Positions 54,233-64,000 of a stretch of DNA of 64,000 bases are shown piece by piece; the stretch's first letter is position 1, and each line of letters opens with the position of its first letter. Location: contig NC_064836.1 of assembly GCF_024166365.1 (NCBI RefSeq), forward strand, positions 36,624,833-36,688,832, read 5' to 3'. The notes under the pieces are model-generated. The model worked only from the letters and a program-made list of their open reading frames with translations. It was not told the origin of the DNA and searched no databases. The DNA comes from Elephas maximus indicus (taxonomy: Eukaryota; Chordata; Mammalia; Proboscidea; Elephantidae). The translations under genes and the position numbers were made by a program.

Positions 54233-55895
54233 AGGAAAATATTAAAATTCAAGCCTCGAGTTTCAATACTGAAGGATTCTACAGGGAAAATATTAAATGA
54301 TGCAGGAAGCATCAAAAGAAAATGGAAGGAATACAGAGTCACTATACCAAAAAGAATTGGTTGATGTTCAACCATTTCAGGAGGTAATATATGATCAGGA
54401 ACCAATGGTACTGAAGGAAGAGGTCTAAGCTGTACTGAGTTGGTGAAAAACAAGCCTCCAGGAATTAACGGAATACCAAGTGAAATGTTTCAACAAACAG
54501 ATGCAGCACTGGAATTGTTCACTTGTCTATGCCAAGGAATTTGGAAGACAGCTCCTTGGCCAACCCACTGGAAGAGATTTCCAAGAAAGGTGATCTAACC
54601 AAAAGGGGAAATTATTGAACAATATATCACATGCAAGCAAAATTTTTCTGAAGATCATTCAAAAGTGGCTGCAGCAGTATATAGACAAGGAACTGCCAGA
54701 AATTCAAGCTGGATTTGGAAGAGGATGTAGAACCAGGGATATCATTGCTGATGTCAGAGATGGATCCTGGCTGAAAGCGGAGAATTCCAGAAAGATGTTT
54801 ACCTTGTTTTATTGCCTATGCAAAGGCATTCTACTGTGTGGATCATAACAAATTATGGATAACATTGCAGAGAATGAGAATTCTGGAACACTTAATTGTG
54901 CTCATGAAGAATATGTACATGAATCAAGAGGCAGTTGTTCGAACAAAACAAGGGAATACTGCATGGTTAAAAGTCAGGAAAGGCATGAGTCAGGGTTGTA
55001 TCATTTCACCATACCTATCCACATTCAATCTGTATGCTGAGCAAATAATCTGAGAAGCTTAACTGCATGAAGAAGAACAGGGCATCAGGATTGGAGGAAG
55101 ACTTATTAACAACCTGCATTATGCAGTTGACATAACCTTGCTTGCTGAAAGTGAAGATGACTTGAAGCACTTACTGATGAAGATCAAAAACCACAGCCTA
55201 TGGATTATACCTCATCATAAAGAAAACAAAAATCCTCACAACTGGACCAATAAGCAACATCATGATAAATGGAGAAAAGGCTGAAGTTGTAAAGGATTTC
55301 ATTTTACTTGGATCCACAATCAACAGCCATGGAAGCAGTAGTTAAGAAATCAAAAGACTCATTGCATTGTGCAAATCGGCTGTACAATACCTCTTTAAAG
55401 TGTTGACAAGCAAAGATGTCACCTTGATGACTAAGGTGCACCTGACCCAAGCCATGGTATTTTCAATTGCATCATGTGCATGTGAAAGCTGGACAATGAA
55501 CAAGGAAGGCTGAAGAAGAATTGATGCCTTTAAATTGTGGGGTTGGTGAAGAATATTGACTATACCATGGACTGCCAAAAGAACAAACAAATCTGTCTTA
55601 GAAGAAGTACAACCAGAATACTCCTTAGAAGCAAGGACGGTGAGACTGCGTCTTACATATTTTGGACATGTTATCAGGCAGGATCAGTCCCTGGAGAAGG
55701 ACATCAAGCTTAGTAAAGTAGAGGGTCGGTGAAAAAGAGGAAAACCCTCAGGGAGATGGATTGACACAGTGGCTGCAACAATGGGCTCAAGCATAGCAAC
55801 AATTGTGAGGATGGCGCACAACCAGACAGCGTTTCGTTTACAGCAGCATAGGGTTGCTATGAGTCAGAACCGACTCAACAGCACCTAACAACTAC
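54233..55895 (+). pseudogene. RTE LINE, 5'-truncated, RT ORF decayed
   Basis: 1.66 kb in sense, from 'attcaagcctcgagtttcaa' to 'caacagcacctaacaactac'. It covers the reverse-transcriptase region: 'IQKWLQQYID', 'LPEIQAGFGRGC' (54660-54730), 'YAEQII' (55033-55050), a palm motif with YADD changed ('tatgcagttgac'), and the C-terminal part. At least four frame breaks and several stops are present. It starts in the linker before the RT domain, so the endonuclease is absent. Confidence 0.9.
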
Positions 55896-56394
55896 AACAG
55901 ACACCCGGCCCTGTAACAGCGTTGTCCTTTAAGTGCACTGTTTCACGGGGACCCTAGCAACAAAACATGGCAAGGTAAATGGATTTGTAGCAGATGGAGC
56001 CATTGCCAAAATGCCCCAAATTTGGCTTGCCTCTTAGTTAGTGGAGGAAGGTGAAGAAATAGATGCCCAAAACAAACTGTTCTCAGGGTAGGAAAAATAA
56101 ACTTTAAAGGAAAACTGTGTCTTTCAAGAGCAAACAATCAAGAATTTAAAACATCTGATGACAAAATGCTACATCCAGATGGCATTCGTCTCTGAATTCC
56201 CAAAGAGAAGAAAAATGATAGACAGAAAAAGTAGTTTCCTGATGTAACTTAACCATGAAATCTTGGGACATCCAGAAGGTAGAAAACCAAAGCAAAAAAC
56301 TTTTTTAGAAAGGAATGTGGGCATAACAGGTATAATATGTATATTCTCTGCCTAAATATTAAAAATAATATTGCGTATATTTACTAATTCAACT
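55896..56394. other. Unique sequence
   Basis: No recognised gene or repeat, except a short 'caactcaatggcagctaaca' near 56390 that looks like an RTE terminus. Confidence 0.45.
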
Positions 56395-56490
56395 CAATGG
56401 CAGCTAACAATAAGAACAACTCTGTCCTATAGGGTCACTATGAGTTAGAATCGACTCAATGGCAAAGGGTTTGATTTTGGTTGTTATTTC
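56395..56490 (+). mobile_element. Afro SINE 3' half
   Basis: 'actctgtcctatagggtcac', 'gagttagaatcgactcaatg' and 'gcaaagggtttgattttggt': 5'-truncated. Confidence 0.85.
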
Positions 56491-56997
56491 CTAATGATCC
56501 CCGTCAGATTAGGGTTATGATGAAAATTTTAATCATGATTAGTCTTCTTAAGTTATAGCAAAATGAAAATATTATGTTTACTTTTTACTGCTTTTCACAC
56601 ACAATTTCTCCTACTGTCATTCCTTGAAGTTATGTATGACCGTGTCCCCTACTTTGACTTGAGATATGGGTGTGGACATGATGGGTGTCACTTCTAGGTA
56701 GAAACTTAACAATGTGTACAATTTGCCATGTTCCTGTTACCCTGTTTTGACAACTGTAGAAGCTTTGACAATTGTGAAAGCACTGAGAGGCAGCGTGGAG
56801 TCCTGAATAAGGATGACACACGGCAGAACAAGGTATAACAAAACTAAGTTATAGCTCTAAGCCACTGAGTTTGGGGTGGAACAAAGACAACCTAGTATAA
56901 CCCTAGCTAAGTACACCTAGCCTCTCCTGACTGATGTAAATGTTTAGTAATGAAGCCAGGGTATTCCTAGGATATCAGTTGGTTTCTCTGTTCATAA
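56491..56997. other. Unique sequence
   Basis: No recognised gene or repeat. Confidence 0.45.
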
Positions 56998-57085
56998 TCA
57001 CCAGTTACCGTCAGGTCAATTCCAACTCACTGTGACCTTATGTATATTAGAGTAGAATTGTGCTCCCTGGAGTTTTCAATGACTG
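56998..57085 (-). mobile_element. Afro SINE, long-body type, cut by L1 tail
   Basis: 'ttaccgtcaggtcaattcca', 'gaattgtgctccctggagtt', 'ttcaatgactgatt' ends at a T-run, where L1 3'UTR begins. Confidence 0.75.
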
Positions 57086-57470
57086 ATTTTTTTAAATAAT
57101 GTTTTTTATCGTGCATTTGATGAAAGTTTACACAGCAAATTAGGTTTCCATTTAACAATTTCTATACATATTTTCAGTGACATTGGTTGTTTTTCAGAAC
57201 GTGTCAACATTCTCATATTTCCATTCTGCTTGTTCTGTTTCCATTAATCTAGCTTCCCTACTCCCACCATCCCCTTACTTTTCCATCATTGCTTTAGGGT
57301 AAATATTGGTCATTTGTTCTCATATGGATGGTTTTTTAAAAGAGCACTGTCCACACAGGTAATGTTTATTTTAATGAGCTATTTTGTTATTTAGCTGAAA
57401 AGGAGACCTCTGAAAGTGGTTTCAGGTCCAAGTTTAAAAGGTATCTCAGGGTTCCTCTAGCCTCTATTTC
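57086..57470 (-). mobile_element. Afrotherian L1 3'UTR, older
   Basis: Starts as T-run plus 'aaataatgttttttatcgtg', then 'gatgaaagtttacacagcaa' (compare 'taagtgaaagtttacaaatc' of L1 at 42.7 kb) and 'ttttcagtgacattggttgt'. It is 5'-truncated. Confidence 0.65.
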
Positions 57471-57807
57471 TTTCTATTTTTCATAGGGTAATTTATTTGT
57501 TTTTATATGTGTGTGTTTGTTTTATTTTAGCATGTAAAATCCACAGAAGCATGCTTTTTGTTTCTTTTATTAACTGCTACATCTTCAGTGCAGAACAGGT
57601 TTTAGCATCCATAGACACCTTGTAAATACTTGGTGAATGAGTAAGTGAATAAATCACTACACTTGGAAGCAGAATTTTCACGACTTCTGTCCTCTGGAGA
57701 AGATAGATGTGAACGAGAGGTTTTCCTTGCTCTTGAAGAAAATATAAAGTTTTAGATCCTATAGATCTTTTATTTTCAGACCCTATTTTTTTTTTTATGC
57801 CTAGATC
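57471..57807. other. Unique sequence, probable L2 tail
   Basis: 'actgctacatcttcagtgca' to 'acttggtgaatgagtaagtg' (57570-57650) resembles an L2 3' end in sense. Nothing else is recognised. Confidence 0.45.
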
Positions 57808-57970
57808 GGAAAACCTGGTGGTGTAGTGGTTAAATGCTGCTGTCGCTAACCAAAAAGTCTGCAGTTCAAATCCACCAGGGGCTCCTTGGAAACTCTATGG
57901 GGCGGTTGTACTCTGTCTTATAGGGTTGTAATGAGTAGGAATTGACTCAATGGCAACGGGTTTTTTGGTT
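57808..57970 (+). mobile_element. Afro SINE, short-body type, with TSD
   Basis: 'aaacctggtggtgtagtggt', 'gcagttcaaatccaccaggg', 3' end 'aattgactcaatggcaacgg'. Duplication 'atgcctagatc' (57797-57807) and 'atacctagatc' (57971-57981). Confidence 0.93.
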
Positions 57971-57981
57971 ATACCTAGATC

Positions 57982-59176
57982 TGGTAAGATTCCAATGCTC
58001 ATTTTTAAGAGTAAATGAAAAATAGAGAAGTAGGTCAGCAGAGTTAGAGATTAGCGACACCATAGCAAATATACTCCATGTCTTTCTTTTTTTTTTTCTC
58101 CTTGTGTTATTGAAGTTTATCAAGAAACAGAATTTCAAAAGGAGAAATTGCTTTTCTTGAAAGAATTGTGATTGTCCTTCTTTCTTGGAAATCCCAGTGG
58201 GCAAGAGAGAGCTTTTGGAATCAAGCACCAAAAGGAGCTGTACTCTGCACTGTACTGACTGGACTCCACTACGGTTTATGCTTTTCTCCCTTTGGTCATA
58301 TGGACACATACATTTTCTGAAATAACTGGGAGCGTTGTGTGGGTTTCACCTACAAGCCTTTGCTTATTACACAAAGCTTCTTGGCTTAAATGTGCTTCAG
58401 TCCACATCACCTGTGACTGTAGTGGGGTGGCTTGATTGTCACAATGCCGTCAGATATTGATGAAGAGTGGGTAGTATAACAATTCAGACATAACTAGGTC
58501 AACTTCCTTTCACTTATACTTTTTTCATAAATTATATTCATGTTTCTCTTTTTCCTAGAGACAGGGTTTCATAGTGTAGAAGTAATGAATAAATTTAGAA
58601 GCCTCTTGTGCTTTAGAAAAGAAAGTGGTACAATGAGCAGAGTGTTATTCCTTGAAGGGAAATCCTTTCAGCAGGAGTTAATGCTGTTGAATATATGCTT
58701 GGTGTTGCACTAACATTGCATTGCTTATATATTATTTCATTGGAATGATAAGAACATTTTTATTTTTCTTCCAAACTGCTAAGGAAAAATTGTGTGTTTG
58801 CTCTAAAAAGGCTTATTTCATGACGTTAACTTAAGGAGAAGTTATTACTTTTATATTTAGAGACAGGTTGCCGTGGGATAGATTTTCCCCATTACTGTCT
58901 AAGGTCATACAAATATGGGCAGATTAAAAATAGTTATTTTTAATAAGTTTAGCTGAAAAGACAAACTCATAACTGTGAATTCCACAGAGTCAAAATGTCT
59001 TAGTCCATACCAGACTGAGATGGACTCTTCCCCCAAGTATTGGTTCTGAAGTGAAATCAAACTAAGGTGAAATCTACTTTTCTTATATTTTGGGATGATA
59101 AAAATTTATTAGATATGAAGGCCCACAGTGGTTTTCATTTTTCTCAGAAGTGACTTATGAAATGGTGGTGTTTTGG
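57982..59176. other. Unique sequence
   Basis: About 1.2 kb with no recognised gene or repeat; the 120-codon minus frame at 57947-58309 overlaps the SINE edge and has no motif. Confidence 0.45.
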
Positions 59177-59352
59177 AGGAGCCCTGTTGGTGCAGCGTTT
59201 AAGAGCTCAGCTGCTAATCAAAGAAAGGGTTAGCAGTTCAAATCCGCCGGCTGATACTTGGAAACCCTATGGGGCAGTTCTACTCTGTCCTGTAGGGTCG
59301 CTATGAGTCAACATAGAATCGACTGCAACAGGTTTGGTTTTATTTTGGTTTG
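59177..59352 (+). mobile_element. Afro SINE, short-body type
   Basis: 'ggagccctgttggtgcagcg', 'agctcagctgctaatcaaag', 'cagttcaaatccgccggctg', 3' end 'agaatcgactgcaacaggtt'. It carries a small insertion, 'gagtcaacatagaatcgac'. Confidence 0.92.
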
Positions 59353-59429
59353 TCGCTTTGGAACAAGTAAAGCTAAACTTGTGTGTAATTCCAGGAGAGG
59401 AGACACAGTCTCATTTTACTCTAATTGGT

Positions 59430-59518
59430 CAATAGATTATGTTCATTTATCCAGTACTTACTGAACACTTTCTATGCAATACAAATATGAACAAAATGGA
59501 AAGCCTCGCTCGTATGGA
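59430..59518 (-). mobile_element. L2 3' end remnant
   Basis: 'catttatccagtacttactg', 'aacactttctatgcaa' and 'atgaacaaaatggaaagcct' fit the antisense L2 tail. Confidence 0.55.
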
Positions 59519-59610
59519 GCGTATCTGTGTTAGCTTGGTAGGATGGCATAACAAGTACCACAAACTGGGTGGCTTAAAATAACAGAAGTTTATTCTTTCA
59601 CAGTTCTGGA

Positions 59611-59776
59611 GGCTTGTTGTTGTTGTTAGGTGCTGTTGAGTTGGTTCGACTCATAGTGACCCTACAGGAGAGAGCAGAACTTCCCCAAAGGGTTTCCAAG
59701 GAGCAGCTGGTGGATTTGAACTGCTGACCTTTTGGTTAGCAGCCAAACTCTTTACTACTGCCTCACCAGGGCTCCA
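59611..59776 (-). mobile_element. Afro SINE with TSD inside LTR
   Basis: 3' tail 'cttgttgttgttgttaggtg', 'cttccccaaagggtttccaa', 'gatttgaactgctgaccttt', head 'ctactgcctcaccagggctc'. The duplication 'ttctgga' lies at 59604-59610 and 59777-59783. Confidence 0.92.
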
Positions 59777-60013
59777 TTCTGGACACTGGAAGTCCCAAAT
59801 CAAGATGTTAGCAGGGCCATTTCATTTTGGAATCTGCTCTATGTCTCTTTCCTAGCTTCTGTGGTTGCCTCCAATTCTTCGCATTCTTTAATTTGTGGAT
59901 GTGTTACTCCAATCTCTGCCTCTGTTGTCATGTGTCTGTTTCCCTGGTGTCTCTGTGTCCAAATTTCTTTCTTCTTATAAGCGCACTAGTTGTATCAGAT
60001 TCAAGGCTCTTCC

Positions 60014-60372
60014 TGTTGGTGAAGAATATTGAATATACCACAGACTGCCAAAAGAACAAACAAATCTGTCTTGGAAGAAGTACAACCAGAATGCTCCTTA
60101 GAAGCAAGGATGGCGAGACTTCATCTCACATACTTTGGACATGTTATCAGGAGGGACCAGTCCATGGAGAAGGACATCATGCTTGGTAAAGTAGAGGGTC
60201 AGCAAAAAAGAGGAAGACCCTTAACCAGATGGATTTACACAGTGGCTACAACAGGGGGCTCAAGTATAGCAACGATTATGAGGGTGGCACAGGACTGGGC
60301 GGTGTTTCAGTCTGTTGTACCTAGGGTCCATATTAGAACTGACTGGGTAGCACCTAAGGACAGCAACACCAA
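60014..60372 (+). mobile_element. RTE 3' fragment inside LTR
   Basis: 'ttggtgaagaatattgaata', 'gcaaggatggcgagacttca', 'ggagggaccagtccatggag', end 'ggtagcacctaaggacagca'. A 141-codon frame (60029-60454) remains partly open. Confidence 0.92.
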
Positions 60373-60603
60373 TCTAGTATGGCCTCATCTTAACTTGATT
60401 ACTTTAGCAAAGACCCTGTTTTCAAATAAGGTCACATTCATAGGTTCTGAGTAGACATGAATTTGGGGGGGGAACACTATTCAACCAAGTAAAATATATT
60501 TTATTAATAAAATATTATAAATGCTCTCTAATGGTATATTTCTTATGCAATGAGCTTTGCACTGAAAAATAATGAATATCTTTATGATCCTTTTCCTGAT
60601 TAT

Positions 60604-60912
60604 GTTGTTGCTATTATTAGCTGCCATTGAGTTGGACCCAGGCTCTTTGCAGCCCCAGGCATAACAGTATCAGACTGTTGTAATCCATAGAATTTTCACT
60701 GGCTAATTTTCATAAATAGATTGTCAGGCCTGTCTTTCTACTCTATCTTAGTCTAGAAGCTGCACTGAAACCTGTTCAGCATCATGGCAACATGCAAGCT
60801 GACAGATGGGTCGTGGCTGCGCTTCAAGTGCACTGGCCGGGAATCCAACCGGGACGGCCTGCACGGAAGGTGAGAACTCTACCGCTGAAATGCCACTGTC
60901 TACTTTTCTGAT
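60604..60912 (-). mobile_element. Composite SINE: tRNA-Gly-like head plus RTE 5'/3' body
   Basis: In sense (60905 leftward) it begins 'gtggcatttcagcggtagag', 'ttctcaccttccgtgca', 'ggttggattcccggccagtg', close to tRNA-Gly with A- and B-boxes. Next comes RTE 5'-like sequence ('ggtttcagtgcagcttctag', 'gaaaattagccagtgaaaat'). It ends with an RTE-like 3' end and a (AAC/AAT)n tail (plus-strand 60604-60615). Confidence 0.82.
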
Positions 60913-60969
60913 TATAGCCAGAGCATATGAAACCTCTTTTAATTCCACCACCCAAACCACTGCAAAGGT

Positions 60970-61300
60970 TATTGTTATATTTTTCTAATCATATAAATAT
61001 AGGTATATTAAACATTTTTCACTTAAAAATGTATATTTGTACATCTTTTAATATATTGCTTTTAATGTTCATATGATTGTACACATATAAACAATTTCCT
61101 GTTGTTGGATGTTTGGGTTGCTTTGGATATCCTGCTATTAGGAAGAAAATCTTTGTAAAATATGCTTGGGTGAGACCAATTATACTTCTAGGATAAATTC
61201 CTACAAGTGGAATTACTCCATAAATTTTAGGAATATTTTTAAAACTTTTGGTAATAGTCAAATTGGCCTCCAGGAAGGAGGCTTGTACTACTTGAGGAGA
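60970..61300 (-). mobile_element. Ancient L1M ORF2 end
   Basis: 'ttgttggatgtttgggttgc', 'taggataaattcctacaagt' and 'aattggcctccaggaaggag' are antisense L1M ORF2 C-terminus ('PLVGIYPR' in the minus frame). Confidence 0.72.
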
Positions 61301-61487
61301 GAGATTAATCTGTTTTAAAGCTCTTTGGTTAGGTTTTTAGATTAATGACGGTGTGCCTTTTTGCTTTTCATCTTGATATTTCTTCTTGTGTTGGATGCTG
61401 TTTGGTACTTGCTTCTGATCATGGCTTTATGCAAAAAACAGCATTGTCTCCAATATTCTCTTTGTGTTCCTTCTGGTAAGAGGTTTA

Positions 61488-61795
61488 TGTTGCTGTTGTT
61501 AGGTACCATCGAATCGATTCTGACTCATAGCGACCAAACGCACAGCAGAATGAAACACTGCCCGGTCCTGCTCCATCCTCACAACTGTTTCTGTGCTTGA
61601 GCCCATTGTTGCAGCCACTGTTTCAATCCGTCTTGTTGAGGGTCTTCCTCTTTTTCGATGACCTCTGCTTTACCAAGTATGACGTCCTTCTCCAGGGACT
61701 AGAACCTCCTGATAACATGTCCAAAGTAAGTGAGATGTAGGCTCCCCATCCTTGCTTCTAAGAAGCATCCTGGTTGCTCCTGGCGGCATCCTGGT
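61488..61795 (-). mobile_element. RTE 3' fragment
   Basis: 'gttgctgttgttaggtacca', 'ctgactcatagcgaccaaac', 'ttgttgagggtcttcctctt' and 'cctgataacatgtccaaagt'. An antisense copy. Confidence 0.92.
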
Positions 61796-61799
61796 TTAT

Positions 61800-61992
61800 G
61801 GTGGTAGGGACATAAGACAAACTGTGTAGTATGGATTGTTTCTTGGAATGGCAACTATTATGCTTGTATTCACAATAGCCATAACAATGAACTCAGACAC
61901 ATCAATGATCACGAAGATAGCAAGCACATGGCCGGGCATGTTTTTTCTTGTTACGTGTAAGTCAGAGCCAACTCGAAGGCAACTAACAATGT
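61800..61992 (+). mobile_element. RTE-like 3' fragment, opposite orientation
   Basis: 'acaatagccataacaatgaa', 'acgaagatagcaagcacatg', 'gccgggcatg' and the end 'actcgaaggcaactaacaat'. It lies head to head with the previous fragment. Confidence 0.75.
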
Positions 61993-63706
61993 GTTCAGAG
62001 TAAGCCTTCATAGGGGAGGATTTAAACTACTTCCACGCAAAGCGGAAATGAACTGTTGTAAATAACTCCTGAAGCATAGTCTCCACCCCACGCTGTACCC
62101 CAGTTTTGCTGCTTTACAGGTTGCTGGGCATCACCAGAGTAAAAATGAAAAAGTAGTCCTGCGTTACTTCAGTTCAATTAAGCAAATATTTACCTAAAAT
62201 TACCATCCATTATATACCTGGCTCCACATGAGGTGCAGGTGTGCAGCTCTGTGAGCTGAGGCCCCTTCACCTTGGGACCTTGTATTCAGCTATAGTGTTT
62301 CCTGATAGCTAGGAGAAAATTTTAATACTTGGGATTATGTTCCATAAGGGATTTATGTTTTTCTCAGAAAAACTGTGCTATAGCATTCAATTTTGAAATT
62401 GTATAAAGGTTCCATAATTTCCACATAAGAGTAACTGGAAATTGATAAATTCCCTGAATGTCTCTAATATTGGTTAAATGGAATCAATATACGTGAGGCT
62501 TTTGCTACAATAACTTTGAATCACCATTAAAGACAATGGATGCAGCTCCAGGAGAATATAATGAATGTTCAATGCAGGGTAAATTTAAGAAAGAAACTCG
62601 ATACTTGACTTAAGAGATGGGAATGAAACGTCATTTCAAAAATATAAATCAAAGGTTATTGTTTTTTGAGACTTATATTTTAGGTGAATCAGGCTGCTCT
62701 GGAGCGTATTCGGTCGGATTGAAAGTATAAAGAGATAAATCCTGAGGTACATTTGTAGTCTTATCAGACATTTGGATGACCAAGTCTCCTTTACAGTGAT
62801 AGCTGGTCACAATAAAATATAATATATGTATTTCAAATAGTAGTAGGAGAGTCTCACAACAGAGTTCTGTTCAGAAAACTCCTGGCCAGTAGCATGCTGC
62901 CCAATCCCCAGTGAGTGTGCTAGGTTGAAATCTCTGCATGGTTATTGTGATGGGCACAGTGAGCTGACAGCTGAGGAGGACTGCAAAGAGATTGCTCCTC
63001 CTTCCACTTGCAGTTTACATTCAGAGAATATTCTTCACCTTTGGGCAGTGCTGAGTGTAGCTGCTTCCCATATATTTAACGACAAATTCATTTGCTCCAT
63101 CAGACAAGTAAAGACCTGGTTCATCAGCTGAGACCTCAAATTACATTATGACACTCTTTAATGATACATGTCATAGTTCTTTGCATAATAACATGGCTAT
63201 AAATACACTGCCTTTAAATCATCCTTTTAATTGGAAGAAAAATTGCTTTCCCCAGTTGATTTTCAGCACTGCCTTCTGTTGCAAAGCATTGTGTTATGAC
63301 TGTAACACCATTGTCAGGTAACTAGAAGCTTGTAAAAAGAGGCATATAAGACAGTGCAAAATATTTGTGAGTGCCTGTGTTTTAAAAATGTCTGGGAGTT
63401 GCAGAAGTGAATAAATTTGGTCTCCTTTTTCTGGTTTCTTTTCTTGTTTGGTGATTTTGTCTTTTGTAAATAAGTGAGTAATATTTTCTACGTTAGTGGA
63501 TTGTCAGAGCTCCCAAGATGAACTCTATTGCCTAATTAGAGAAAATAAAGGACATGCTGTTGAAGCTCAATTTTTTTTTTTTTTTTGTATAAAACTTATA
63601 TTTTTTCTCCGTTAAACTCATAGTGGAATATCATTGCATGTTTGTAGCAGGAAGGATTGAAGAAGCAGATTAAAATACTTATTAGTGTGTCTACACCCTA
63701 ACAATA
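61993..63706. other. Unique sequence
   Basis: About 1.7 kb with no recognised gene or repeat. A T-run lies near 63571-63586. Confidence 0.5.
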
Positions 63707-63870
63707 CCAAAACCAAACCCATTGCCCTCGAGTCTATTCTAACTCATAGCGACTCTATAGGACAAAATAGAACTGCCCCATAGGGTTTTCGAGGGGAGGC
63801 TAGTGGATTTGAACTGCCAACCTCTTGGTGAGCAGCCAAGTTCTTAACTACTGCACTACCAGGGCTCCAT
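63707..63870 (-). mobile_element. Afro SINE, short-body type, with perfect TSD
   Basis: 'accaaacccattgccctcga', 'actgccccatagggttttcg', 'gatttgaactgccaacctct', head 'ctactgcactaccagggctc'. Bracketed by 'accctaacaata' at 63695-63706 and 'accctaacaata' at 63871-63882. Confidence 0.95.
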
Positions 63871-64000
63871 ACCCTAACAATAGTATAAGTTAAACCTCTG
63901 TTATAAAGAAGTTGATGTTTATTGGAAAGAAGACCAAGGCTCCTGAGAGAATAATAGCAAAAGCAGTTAATTACATTTAAATTACCTGGTTCAATGGGAA

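Larger units (their letters stand above)
59519..60482 (-). mobile_element. MaLR-type LTR with two nested insertions
   Basis: 'taccacaaactgggtggctt', 'cacagttctggaggc', then after the SINE 'gaagtcccaaatcaagatgt', 'ctccaatctctgcctctgtt', 'tgtccaaatttctttcttct', and after the RTE 'tatggcctcatcttaacttg', 'aaataaggtcacattcatag', 'ggggaacactattcaacc'. This matches an antisense MLT1-like LTR in order. Only LTR sequence is present. Confidence 0.78.

Noticed and set aside
60830-60905. Functional tRNA-Gly gene
   Set aside because: The tRNA-like part is continuous with an RTE-derived body and AAC-type tail, and the arms are mismatched; it is a SINE head.

Overview
This is a mammalian intergenic window, almost certainly from an afrotherian (elephant, manatee or hyrax type). 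The diagnosis rests on its repeats. There are over 30 copies of tRNA-headed SINEs of the Afro type, whose bodies end in 'gactcatagcgaccctat'-like sequence. There are about 15 pieces of an RTE/BovB-clade LINE that ends in (AAC)n, and there is a young L1 lineage. L2, MIR, MaLR-type LTRs and decayed L1M fragments supply the older layer shared by placental mammals. I see no host protein-coding gene, no functional tRNA or rRNA gene, no CRISPR array and no bacterial-type operon. The only intact reading frames of real interest belong to retrotransposons.

Layout. 1-12.7 kb: AT-rich unique sequence with an L2, Afro SINEs, an RTE copy split by a solo LTR with a perfect 5-bp duplication (4476-4987), and a second RTE copy that is split by another LTR and ends in an inverted 5' segment (10858-11995). 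12.75-20.32 kb: the centrepiece, a full-length minus-strand L1. It has a CpG-rich 5'UTR of tandem monomers, an intact 339-codon ORF1, an unusually long 457-bp spacer holding a 92-codon frame, an ORF2 broken by a single extra base, and a 3'UTR with a G-rich tract. Beyond its own A-tail lies about 293 bp of foreign sequence and a second A-tail. The whole unit is bracketed by a 15-bp target duplication inside one Afro SINE, which suggests a 3' transduction.

20.4-28.4 kb: SINEs, MIR and L1M remnants, and one MaLR-type LTR. 28.4-31.8 kb: a near-full-length RTE on the minus strand with a second RTE and a SINE nested in it. 32-42 kb: mostly unique sequence with MIRs and SINEs, a possible processed pseudogene (about 35.4-35.94 kb) and a local 172-177 bp direct duplication. 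42.7-45.7 kb: an older 5'-truncated L1 carrying a nested RTE. 46-56 kb: RTE copies, including an internally deleted one that joins the 5' and 3' ends, plus a second solo LTR of the 4.5-kb family. 56-64 kb: SINEs, an old LTR with two nested insertions, and a composite SINE with a tRNA-Gly-like head.

The elements form a visible mobilisation network. The RTE LINE shares its 3' end with the Afro SINEs and, as read here, also donates its 5' region to their bodies, so RTE machinery probably moved the SINEs. L1 moved itself and its transduced tail. Nesting gives a relative order: L2/MIR/L1M and MaLR first, then RTE and Afro SINEs, then the young L1. Identifications are from sequence recognition only; family names need confirmation against a repeat library.
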